DNA of 64,000 nucleotides, from contig NZ_AYSJ01000006.1 of NCBI RefSeq assembly GCF_000517265.1, positions 57,102 through 121,101 of the forward strand, read 5' to 3'. The translations under genes were made by a program, and so were the position numbers. Under the pieces are notes generated by a model. That model saw only the letters and a program-made list of their open reading frames with translations. It was not told where the DNA came from and ran no database searches. Below are positions 1-7,105 of this stretch, piece after piece (position 1 is the first letter of the stretch; every line of letters starts with the position of its first letter). Source of the DNA: Photorhabdus khanii NC19 (lineage in GTDB: Bacteria; Pseudomonadota; Gammaproteobacteria; Enterobacterales; Enterobacteriaceae).

Positions 1-414
1 GGTCGGATATAATGCACAGTGGGCACGATGGTTATCCCCCATCTGTCGCTCCCGCTCTTCGAATTGCCCCATCGTGAGATACAAGGCTGTCAGTTGTTTT
101 TGGGTCAATGTTTTCTTTTTATTCTTGTTCGCATTAACCACCACACCAAAATGGGTTTTCCGTTTGGGACAGTATTTTTTCTTCTATCGCAAAATTGAAC
201 ACCGCCCGCATATGCGCAATCTTACTGTTCCAGGTCACACATATCTGCGCCACGCCAGGACCTGTTGTCGGGTCACTTGAGCAGGCCGATTGTCTACACC
301 TGCAAACACCAGGAATGTATTCATCACCTTGCGATAACTTGACTCAGTATCCGGCCGCAAGATTTTGGCAAAAAAATATTCATCCAGCAGGTTATCCCAG
401 GTCATACTGTCCAT
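1..414 (-). pseudogene. Decayed tyrosine recombinase (integrase), partial
   Basis: Reading the minus strand from the ATG at 414 gives a phage-integrase N-terminal domain starting MDSMTWDNLLDEYFFAKILR, followed by YRKVMNTFLVFAG and a VTWNSKIAHMRAVFNFAIEE stretch that resembles the SAM-like core-binding domain of tyrosine recombinases. The reading frame breaks twice: near 259-267 a stop interrupts it just before the WNSKIAHMRAVF segment, and near 150 it shifts again before the NANKNKKKTLTQKQLTALYL segment. The gene runs off the window at base 1, so the catalytic domain is not seen. It lies just downstream of a relaxase scrap on the same strand, the order found at one end of several integrative conjugative elements. 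The family call rests on pattern recognition of the core-binding domain. Confidence 0.55.
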
Positions 415-492
415 CTCTACTTCCTCACGTCTTCAATTTAAAAACCCATTGCGGGGCACAGAACATAACACATTGTTATTAAAGATGCTTTC

Positions 493-834
493 TCAGAAAA
501 TCATTAGAAAAGGGCTATCGTCTGGTACAGAACGGCCACGATAAAGCAAAGTGCTTTTGATTAAGTAACCATGAACACGTTGATAGGAGCCTGTCCGATC
601 AGCCGAATCATAAAGATGACAGCAACAAAAACACTTTCCACTACTGACTCGATGTCGTCCCAGCCGCTCAAATGCGGTTTGTACCCGTTTCCATTTTTGG
701 TTAACCTCGTTGCCATCCGCCTGCTTCTTCTCACTGAGAAACGGGAAGAAAATGGCCGGCGCACTCACAAACACAAAGCCACCAACCAGATGTATCCGGG
801 CTTTCGGCGTATTAATGGTCATCACACCCTGCAT
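493..834 (-). pseudogene. C-terminal fragment of ICE relaxase (MobH/TraI_2 type)
   Basis: The 113-residue reading frame contains INTPKARIHLVGGFVFVSAP, then QKWKRVQTAFERLG, and ends with VHGYLIK and VPDDSPFL. This resembles the C-terminal domain of the large ICE relaxases (TraI_2_C), which carry a similar 'KxH..dG..FLV.P.IF' block and close with 'R..HGYLL...PxNNPYL'. The nicking and metal-binding HD domain is absent, so this is only a tail. The middle (KCFCCCHLYDSADRTG) looks frameshifted relative to the family. Together with the integrase remnant downstream it suggests the leftover end of an integrative conjugative element. Confidence 0.5.
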
Positions 835-877
835 TAAGTCAGCGGACAGCTAGTCCCAAAACTGCTCTCCAATACAG

Positions 878-2308
878 CTGTCTCTTGATCACAAGTCTTG
901 CTGGATAGAATGCGCCAGTTCATAACCTTCAAGGATGGCTTGTAATTTTAGCCATCCTTCCCACAACGTTTTGACTGATGCTCTACCACTTTGTTTGCTA
1001 TTTTTCCAACCACCTAATTTTGCAAGATGTTCATAGGCCCATTTAGCGGTAGGTGGGGTTTCAGGAAGCGCTGTTTTGACACTTTTCAGCCAAAGCAGTT
1101 TCCACGCTTTTGGTGACAATATTGTTTCACAGTTAATATCTTCAAGTTGCTCATTAGCAAATTTTAACTGGAATATCCTTACCGCTAAGAAGGCATAAAT
1201 TGTGGCTAATCTATCTAGATTGTTTTTGCTTTGAACTCTCAGTTTTTCTACATCAGTCCCCTCACTTTTCCAGATTTTATGATATTCCTCTATTAGCCAG
1301 CGTTTTTCGTAATAACCCATGATCGTAAGAGCATCTTCTTCATTATGGATCGGTTCACTCGTTAAAATAGGCCAAATGAGCTTCTTATCCTCACTGCCTA
1401 TTTCTGAGCAGCCGACGTAGTAGAGAGGGATCGCATTTCCCGTTTTATTGGATGGGGTTTTTAATGTTACAGGCGCATATTTTATATCAAGAGTCACGAC
1501 TTTTGCCTTCCGTCCTCCTCTTTGAGCTACGCGTATTTGTCGTTGCCCAGCACTCTTAAGCTCTGCGACAAATTGGTATAATTTGTTTGCTCCTTCAAGG
1601 ATATGTCTACTCATCATTGAACGAACCACAAAACGTTGGTTATTTGATACCTTATAGGTTAAATAGTCATAAATATCTGCTTCACGATCACAGACAGAAA
1701 TAACATTTGTCATTGCCTCACCTAAACGAGAAGTCATATTTCTAGATGCTCTTTCCCATTTATATCCTTCTTTATCTTCATAGGGTCGTTTAAGGCCATG
1801 ACGACGAATGCCGCGAGTTTTTATATCTCTTGTCCACCGTTGTTGCTCTATCAGCCCAACAAGGTCATTTTTATCTGGCGCATATAACAAAATGCTGTGG
1901 GCGAAAAGTCCTCGCCAGCGGTTACCTTGATTTACATGTCCTAATTCTTTCCGTATCGAATGATGCTGATAGCTCAACGTTGTTGTGTCTTCCAAAGCAA
2001 GGAGTAATGGGTATTGCTCAATCTGATTTGCCGTTGCTGTAAATCCCGCCTCGGCAATATCTTTCGAGGCAATATTATCATTGCGAATGAATCGATAAGC
2101 GCCTTCCATACTGGCTGGAGATAATGAAGATTTTACAACGGATTTACCGGGGTGTAGGGCTAACTCTGAAGCCATTTTGACTAATCTTGCGGCTCTTCTT
2201 GGGTCACCGAGTTCAGCGTGGCCAAAATGGCAAGCCCATTCAACATTGCTTTTAATCATCACAGAAATCCTCAAATTAAACACTTTGAAGATCTGATCAC
2301 GAGGAAAG
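878..2308 (-). mobile_element. Tn5/IS50-like IS4-family insertion sequence
   Basis: The left tip at 878-896 reads CTGTCTCTTGATCACAAGT, very close to the 19-bp inside end of IS50 (CTGTCTCTTGATCAGATCT). The transposase stop codon (889-891) lies inside this end, as it does in Tn5. The other tip near 2289-2308 keeps AGATCTGATCA but its outermost bases are degenerate. I do not see a 9-bp target duplication. The element encloses one intact transposase gene. The damaged outer end may limit mobility. Confidence 0.75.
889..2283 (-). CDS. IS4-family (Tn5-like) transposase
   Basis: This 464-residue DDE transposase follows the Tn5 (IS50) transposase closely: ELGDPRRAARLV near the N terminus, MEGAYRFIRNDNI, and all three catalytic positions. 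The first aspartate is in LALEDTTTLSY, the second in VISVCDREADIYDY, and the glutamate in the YEKRWLIEEYHKIWK motif. The C terminus (KWAYEHLAKLGGW, WEGWLKLQAILEGYELA) corresponds to the Tn5 dimerisation region. The length is close to Tn5 transposase (476 residues), so the gene looks complete. The frame also allows a start at the internal MIKSNVEWA, which resembles the Tn5 N terminus more than the longer version does. It cuts and pastes its own element through hairpin intermediates in the known relatives. Confidence 0.93.
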   Translation of the reverse strand: MFNLRISVMIKSNVEWACHFGHAELGDPRRAARLVKMASELALHPGKSVVKSSLSPASMEGAYRFIRNDNIASKDIAEAGFTATANQIEQYPLLLALEDTTTLSYQHHSIRKELGHVNQGNRWRGLFAHSILLYAPDKNDLVGLIEQQRWTRDIKTRGIRRHGLKRPYEDKEGYKWERASRNMTSRLGEAMTNVISVCDREADIYDYLTYKVSNNQRFVVRSMMSRHILEGANKLYQFVAELKSAGQRQIRVAQRGGRKAKVVTLDIKYAPVTLKTPSNKTGNAIPLYYVGCSEIGSEDKKLIWPILTSEPIHNEEDALTIMGYYEKRWLIEEYHKIWKSEGTDVEKLRVQSKNNLDRLATIYAFLAVRIFQLKFANEQLEDINCETILSPKAWKLLWLKSVKTALPETPPTAKWAYEHLAKLGGWKNSKQSGRASVKTLWEGWLKLQAILEGYELAHSIQQDL

Positions 2309-2322
2309 TATTTAGTTCAAAA

Positions 2323-2347
2323 AATCCTTCACATTAAGTGAAGGATT
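2323..2347 (-). terminator. Rho-independent terminator, minus strand
   Basis: A perfect 10-bp inverted repeat (AATCCTTCAC / GTGAAGGATT, loop ATTAA) is followed on the minus strand by a run of T. It would end transcripts coming from the 2334-2549 reading frame and shield the Tn5-like element. The stop codon of that frame lies inside the stem. Confidence 0.65.
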
Positions 2348-2549
2348 CTGTATAAGAGAAAGCCCCATACTGGTTTTCCCCCGTTGTGCTACCCGCTGGG
2401 GGCCTTGTTTCGGAGAATACGAGGATTGTGGCGGGCGGCGATTTTGGTGAGTCGGTGGGGGCCATGCCTTGTGATTTTTCTTTGCGTGAGGGGGGGGGGG
2501 CGCAGGCGGGGTGGTCGCGCTTTCTTCGAGGTTGTTGTTCGGTTGTCAC
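2334..2549 (-). CDS. Short unrecognised reading frame ending in a terminator
   Basis: A 71-residue frame, rich in proline, lysine and serine, ends GENQYGAFSYTESFT and its stop codon sits within a strong terminator hairpin, which argues that at least the 3' end is genuine. I do not recognise the family. The 5' part runs through an 11-base C run (G on the plus strand, 2490-2500) and a second 8-base run lies upstream (2559-2566), so the frame could easily be broken or switched by slippage. It is probably the tail of a decayed gene. Confidence 0.25.
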   Translation of the reverse strand: MTTEQQPRRKRDHPACAPPPSRKEKSQGMAPTDSPKSPPATILVFSETRPPAGSTTGENQYGAFSYTESFT

Positions 2550-2795
2550 TGACCGGATGGGGGGGGTCGAGCCTTGGATGCTGTTGCAGTGCTGGTGTGG
2601 GGCGCTTTAGAAGACGAATATGGCTCAGTAGAATGGAATAGGGGCGTCAGATTCGACTGGTACGGAAGGCTGCGCGGTGGCGATAAGCAATTATCTCGAG
2701 AGCTTTTGCACGAGCAGAGAATTTTGAGAAAGCGTCGACGAGCAGTTAAACCGTGTAATAGCCTAGTAGCAATAAAGTTCTTCTAAAGTCATCAT
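2550..2795. other. Gap with no recognised gene
   Basis: Between the short minus-strand frame and the hairpin at 2796 there are only overlapping short frames of unusual, G-biased composition on the plus strand. I recognise no protein family, promoter or RNA gene. The opening resembles degenerate mobile DNA rather than a functional locus. Confidence 0.4.
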
Positions 2796-2854
2796 AGCCT
2801 GAGGATCTCCACGATTTTGTTTTCTATACAAAAACGTTGATCGTGCCTCAGGCT
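2796..2854. terminator. Long hairpin, possible terminator
   Basis: AGCCTGAGG at 2796-2804 pairs with CCTCAGGCT at 2846-2854, and inside it CACGAT (2810-2815) pairs with ATCGTG (2840-2845). The plus strand continues with a T-rich stretch (TTAGTTCCTTTTTTC). It could terminate a plus-strand transcript or be the end of a lost element; no intact upstream gene is visible. Confidence 0.45.
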
Positions 2855-2879
2855 CTTAGTTCCTTTTTTCTTTCCTTTC

Positions 2880-3407
2880 TTAAGCAGAGTTCAGGTTAGT
2901 TAGATTCGCAAATTCTCGATGACACGGGCATGGCACCGGAAATATTCGGAAGGCAGATGTGGGGTAACAGATTATCGTCATTGGATAATAATGCACCTGC
3001 TCATACCTGAGGGGATCAGTTACCTTGAAAAACGCATTAAAGAGCGAACTCCTTCGCGGTAATACGCAATAGTCATACAACACGATGTTGGGCGTTGTTG
3101 TGTGTGGCACCGGGGAGTCAGTACCCACACAATAGACCCACATATAATGCGTCATTTTTCTGAAGTCACCATCTTTACTGTGGTTTAGTCCGTATGAAGA
3201 ATCGGCTACTGTAACAGAGTTTCCCTGAATTTTGCTACCAAAGGGACAAAACAACTGGGCCGATTTTAATATCCAACCACTCTGTGTCTGGCGGCTGAGT
3301 TCAATGCCATATTGTTTAAACAACGTTTCCTGACGATACAGCGGCAAATCTGTAGTTAATGTAGTTTCTTGTTGAAGAGAATAACAAGCTGTACAGGTGC
3401 ATAGCAA
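2880..3407 (-). pseudogene. IS66-family transposase (TnpC) remnant
   Basis: The frame contains DLPLYRQETLFKQYGIELSR, QSGWILKSAQLFCP, then WVYCVGTDSPVPHTTTPNIV and LYDY, which match the central part of IS66 TnpC transposases (DLPLYRQE...GI.LSR.T...W and the YVWVY block). The stretch between, where the family has its 'LHTDET' aspartate, is scrambled (GNSVTVADSSYGLNHSK), indicating frameshifts, and the sequence after LYDY no longer resembles the family. Neither end of the element nor the accessory genes tnpA and tnpB are present. Confidence 0.65.
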
Positions 3408-3533
3408 TGTGTTGCTGTTGCCAAAGAGCTACGGACATTGCAAGATAAGATGACAAGAACATTACATAACCACTCACAAAATGCACAGGTCCATACACCA
3501 AAAGAAACTTTTACCGGGCCTCATTGTCTACCC

Positions 3534-3580
3534 AAAGTTAAAATGTCGTGTTGTTTCGCAAAGTTAAAATGTCACCTTTA
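3534..3580 (+). repeat. Duplicated IS-end-like motif
   Basis: AAAGTTAAAATGTC occurs at 3534-3547 and again at 3560-3573, where it continues CACCTTTA. The second copy matches the motif at 18727-18747 (which forms an inverted pair with 20865-20885 around an ISNCY element) at 17 of 21 positions. It is therefore probably one surviving end of a related element, about 100 bp ahead of the HNH gene. Confidence 0.5.
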
Positions 3581-3680
3581 CACACAAAATGGTAATCTAT
3601 TAAAAGCTAATATATGAGTGTGATAGATGTTGGTTGATGCCAATAAAGCATAGGTAAGTTGCGAAGGACGTGAAGTACAC

Positions 3681-4490
3681 ATGACGAAAATTAGTGAAAG
3701 GCAGAAGCCCAACGGTATTACTCATGGTTATTGTAATATCTGTGGCAAATACGATTTGCTTACAAAAGATCATGTGCCACCAAAGTGTGCCATAACTTTA
3801 GGGCCCGTCCTACAAAAAACAGTTAGTGAATTTTTTCATACCAGCGAGCCGGTAAAACCATTAAATGCCAAAAATGGCGCATATTTTAGAACGATCTGCC
3901 GTCACTGTAATAACTATGTATTAGGGGGACTAGATAAATCAATTGAAGATGTTACTAAGGAATTTAAGTCTAAGTTAGAGCTATACTTGACAGGAACACA
4001 AATGAACCCAGTCATTAGAATACCATTCGATAGCTTATCTTTTACTAAGGCCATGATTGGTCACATTTTATCTGCCACTTCTGTTGAGGATTGTAGAAAT
4101 GAACCAGTCGATAGCCCATTCTATACGCCATTAAAAAACTTTGTCTTAGGGAAAACTTCAAGCTTTGAGGATACACATGATATCTACTATTGGTTTTATC
4201 CCCACCGAATGCATATTTCAGCTCAAAGTGTAGCTTTCATGAATCAAGGTCATGTAGCGTTCATGTGCGCTTTGCATTTTTTCCCTATCGGTTTCATTAT
4301 CACGGTAAAAGAACAGGGGACTTTTCCAGCTCACGCATCTTCTTTAAACCTTAAAGACACGCACCTCGTTTTTAACATGACAACTAAGAATTATGAATTT
4401 ACGACATTTCCATTTGTTGGCCTTAAAGGTAATCAAATGTATGCCTTAAGTAATGGCCATACTTGTGTTAGCTACCCAATAATTAAATGA
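3681..4490 (+). CDS. HNH-like Cys4 zinc protein of unknown function
   Basis: The 269-residue protein starts with a CNICGK pair of cysteines, followed by LTKDHVPPKCA and later ICRHCNN. This Cys-X2-Cys, DHVPPK and Cys-X2-Cys arrangement is typical of HNH-type folds, where the aspartate-histidine supports metal binding and the cysteine pairs hold zinc. The remainder (about residues 90-269) is not a family I know; it has no clear membrane segment. Codon use is AT-rich compared with the T6SS genes. It stands alone between IS66 scraps, about 100 bp downstream of an IS-end-like motif, so it may be a passenger gene or part of a lost defence locus. Nuclease activity is an inference from the motif only. 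Confidence 0.7.
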   Translation: MTKISERQKPNGITHGYCNICGKYDLLTKDHVPPKCAITLGPVLQKTVSEFFHTSEPVKPLNAKNGAYFRTICRHCNNYVLGGLDKSIEDVTKEFKSKLELYLTGTQMNPVIRIPFDSLSFTKAMIGHILSATSVEDCRNEPVDSPFYTPLKNFVLGKTSSFEDTHDIYYWFYPHRMHISAQSVAFMNQGHVAFMCALHFFPIGFIITVKEQGTFPAHASSLNLKDTHLVFNMTTKNYEFTTFPFVGLKGNQMYALSNGHTCVSYPIIK

Positions 4491-4779
4491 CTTATATGGA
4501 CACCGACTTAATTCAAGTAGGTGAGTAAATTTTTTTTGACAATGTAGTCGCAAACATATATTCGGCTTCAATGAGCCCTGATGAAAATCCGCACTCTCTG
4601 CCCTCATTATTTCAACAGTCTCGATAGACTGAGTTATTTACCAAGTTCACAGAGAATCGGTACTACCTGTCAATACATCTACTTAAGGACTTCTACTACA
4701 TCAATTCATCGTATATATCATGGGTAACTCATCGGGTGCGTATTACCACGATGGAGATCACTGAGTAACGGCATTTTTC

Positions 4780-5156
4780 ATGGTAATATTCACCCGGGCT
4801 GAATCACCGAAGCGGGTTGCTGGGCCCATGCCCGGCGTAAGTTCTTTGAACACTACCAGGCCAGCGCCAATCCGACGGCCAAACAGGCGCTGGAGGGTAT
4901 TCGTGAACTGTACAAACTGGAGCGAAAAATCAAACACCGGCCCCCGGATAAACGGCGTCAGTGGCGGCAGCGTTATGCCCGGCCATGGCTGAATGAGTTC
5001 CGGTCCTGGTTGCAGACGACTCAGGCCAAAACGGCCCCCAACTCCGGGTTACGCAAAGCGATAGATTATACCCTGAAGCGCTGGCCAGCCCTAGTGTGTT
5101 ACCTGGATGATGGCCGGGTGCCGATAGACAACAACCGGGCGGAGAATGCCGGCGTT
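4780..5156 (+). pseudogene. IS66-family transposase C-terminal remnant
   Basis: In the frame beginning about 4810 the plus strand encodes GCWAHARRKFFEHYQA, then ELYKLERKIK, LRKAIDYTLKRWPALVCYLD and DGRVPIDNNRAENA. These are the hallmark C-terminal blocks of IS66 TnpC (GCWAHARR, the leucine-rich helix, and DNN.AEN with the catalytic glutamate). The N-terminal two thirds are missing and the 3' end is cut by the IS3-family element starting at 5157. It lies opposite in strand to the IS66 scrap at 2880-3407. Confidence 0.75.
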
Positions 5157-5194
5157 TTTCAAGGTAGCTGTCGCCTGATGTAATAAAATTACGT

Positions 5195-6229
5195 TTATGC
5201 CGCTTCTTTTTCCGGATTTAGATAAACTTCCTGTATGTGCTCCCAGTTACGGATCTCTTTACTCCAGCGCTCCGGATGATGTTGACATGCGGCCAGGTAT
5301 ACTGCTTTTCTGTTCAATAATATTTGGGTATCTATGCCCCGGTGACGTTCATCCGGGGTGACATACCTGATCCCGCTATGTTTATGCTCAAAGTTGTACC
5401 CGTTGACGAAACGAGTCACCCAGCCCCTTGCTTCATCAATGTTGCTGAATCCATTTTTGGGCCACCAGGGACAATATTTCAGCGTACGGAACAGCGACTC
5501 TGAATACGGGTTATCATTACTGACCCTGGGGCGAGAATAGGAACTGAGGATACCGAGACTGTACATCTTAGCCAGCATGGTGTAGCTGCGCATCGGGCCA
5601 CCATTATCTGAATGCAATATGATATTCTGGGTTGAGCACTTTTCGCTCCACACGGCCCGTTGAAGTAGATTTGCTGCATGTTCTCCTGATTCGTTGAGGA
5701 AGACTTCAGCAGCAACAATTTTCCGGCTAAATATGTCCAGAATCATGTAAAGATAAAAATGTTGATCTTTGATCCATGAAGGCAAATAACCGATATCCCA
5801 GCTCCAGACCTGATTGGGTGATACTGCTTTTAATGCGTCAGGACGCTTATACTGGCTTTCCCGACGTCTTCTGGTCAGTCGTTTATTCACTTTAAGTATC
5901 CTGTAAAAAGTTGCTTCTGAAGTGATGTAAATTCCTTTATCAGCAAGTGCGGGAACAATGACATTTGGTGACAATCCAGCAAACTCCGGCGAGTTGCAAA
6001 TATCCATAATCTGCTGACGCTCAGTCTCCGATAATTTATTCGCAGGGAGCCGGTGAATGGCTTCGGGACGGCGATCGGCAAGTATCTGCCCGTCTGGCGA
6101 TTCCACCCAGCGCTGAAGCGTTCTGACTGAGATACCTATGCACTGACATGCACGGGTTTTACTCGCCCCTTGTGTAACGGCGTCGTTGACGAGCGAAATT
6201 ATTTTTTGCCGCTCTGGAAGAGGTGTCAA
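5195..6229 (-). CDS. IS3-family transposase OrfB (DDE integrase domain)
   Basis: The 344-residue protein has an N-terminal helix-turn-helix (TRACQCIGISVRTLQRW), an IS3-type 'HTH_21'-like segment, and an rve integrase core. The catalytic triad is visible as WSWDIGYLP (Asp), ILHSDNGGPM (Asp) and YSESLFRTLKY (Glu). It begins at a TTG that overlaps the TGA stop of the upstream orf (TTGA), so translation is probably coupled by termination-reinitiation or frameshifting, as is usual for IS3 members. The gene is full length. Confidence 0.92.
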   Translation of the reverse strand: MTPLPERQKIISLVNDAVTQGASKTRACQCIGISVRTLQRWVESPDGQILADRRPEAIHRLPANKLSETERQQIMDICNSPEFAGLSPNVIVPALADKGIYITSEATFYRILKVNKRLTRRRRESQYKRPDALKAVSPNQVWSWDIGYLPSWIKDQHFYLYMILDIFSRKIVAAEVFLNESGEHAANLLQRAVWSEKCSTQNIILHSDNGGPMRSYTMLAKMYSLGILSSYSRPRVSNDNPYSESLFRTLKYCPWWPKNGFSNIDEARGWVTRFVNGYNFEHKHSGIRYVTPDERHRGIDTQILLNRKAVYLAACQHHPERWSKEIRNWEHIQEVYLNPEKEAA

Positions 6230-6768
6230 CCTTCCTCGCTGTTGTCCCAGAGGGCATTGAACTTTTCCCTTAATATCAGGAGCGCAGCAGCTTCAGCCAG
6301 CGCTTTATTCTTGCGTTGAAGCTCTTTCTCCAGTTCCCGTAATTTACTCCGGGCTTCACGCAGTTCCTTATCGGCACGACGGTTTTCTGTGAGTTTAATC
6401 TCATGGGCTTGAATGGAGATAACCTGCCATTCTTTGACCTGCTCGACGAAAAGTCCCATACGTCGGCAATAGTCAGCCAACTCCATTTCCGACAATGTTG
6501 CTGTTTCAAGCACAACTGAAAATCGTCGTTCAGGCGTCCACTCATCACTGTCAGCAGAGGAAACCTTTTCGTTTTCAGGTAATAAACCGCGCTCCACCAG
6601 TTCACATCTCCATTTTGATACAACAGAAGGGCTGATATCCAGTTTACGGGCTATCTGTCTGTGGGACCAGCAATAGGGAGGCAGAAGCCAAATAATCCCT
6701 TGTTCTTTAACATCAATCGGTACTGCATGTGCAGGCATAGTAATTCTCCTTAAAAATTGGGGCGACAA
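6226..6768 (-). CDS. IS3-family transposase OrfA
   Basis: This 180-residue protein carries a helix-turn-helix (CWSHRQIARKLDISPSVVSKW) for recognising the element ends and a leucine-zipper-like C-terminal coiled coil (residues about 130-170, ELREARSKLRELEKELQRKN) used for oligomerisation in IS3 OrfA proteins. The likely start is MPAHAVPIDVKEQ at 6738, preceded by a good AAGGAGAAT ribosome site, rather than the first start in the frame. It overlaps the following orfB by 4 bases. Confidence 0.88.
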   Translation of the reverse strand: MSPQFLRRITMPAHAVPIDVKEQGIIWLLPPYCWSHRQIARKLDISPSVVSKWRCELVERGLLPENEKVSSADSDEWTPERRFSVVLETATLSEMELADYCRRMGLFVEQVKEWQVISIQAHEIKLTENRRADKELREARSKLRELEKELQRKNKALAEAAALLILREKFNALWDNSEEG

Positions 6769-6779
6769 CTATGCTGACA

Positions 6780-7105
6780 CAGGGGGTTATTGGGTGATCT
6801 GCTTGGATGAAAATACCTATGGCCGAACAATCTGTTGAATGAGCTGCTCCCCTGGCCGGATAATACTTTCAGTTAACATCCTATTTTGTTGTTATCTGAT
6901 AAAGCAAGGTGAGATGACCGGACGCTTACTATCAAATGAGCAGATGACGCCACAGAAAGCGGCGGAAATTGTTGCCGGAGGGATACCCAACAGTGAAGCG
7001 AAGTTAATACAGTTTGCGGCAGCAAAGTAAGCGGCTCATCTGAATTTTGCATACAGAACTCCTGACAAGCTCCCCGTAGGGAGCCTGGTGAAGTTAAAGG
7101 GGGAT
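6780..7105. other. Gap between IS3 element and tcdA-like gene
   Basis: The only frame is a 63-codon plus-strand one (6839-7030) whose C-terminal part, MTPQKAAEIVAGGIPNSEAK, has protein-like composition but no family I recognise; it may be a gene scrap. A GCTCCC/GGGAGC hairpin at 7069-7084 lies just after the stop of the toxin gene but lacks a T run. Confidence 0.35.

Larger units (their letters stand above)
5157..6779 (-). mobile_element. IS3-family insertion sequence
   Basis: Imperfect inverted ends are visible: TTTCAAGGTAGCTGTCGCC at 5157-5175 and, on the other strand, TGTCAGCATAGTTGTCGCC (complement of 6761-6779), matching at 14 of 19 positions. The 1.6-kb interval contains exactly the two overlapping genes expected for IS3. 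The element has jumped into an IS66 transposase remnant. No clear 3- to 4-bp target duplication is seen. Confidence 0.75.

Noticed and set aside
2641-2680. Start resembling the 5' end of tmRNA (GGGGCGTCAGATTCGACTGG)
   Set aside because: The following bases do not continue as tmRNA and no tag peptide or tRNA-like 3' end is present.
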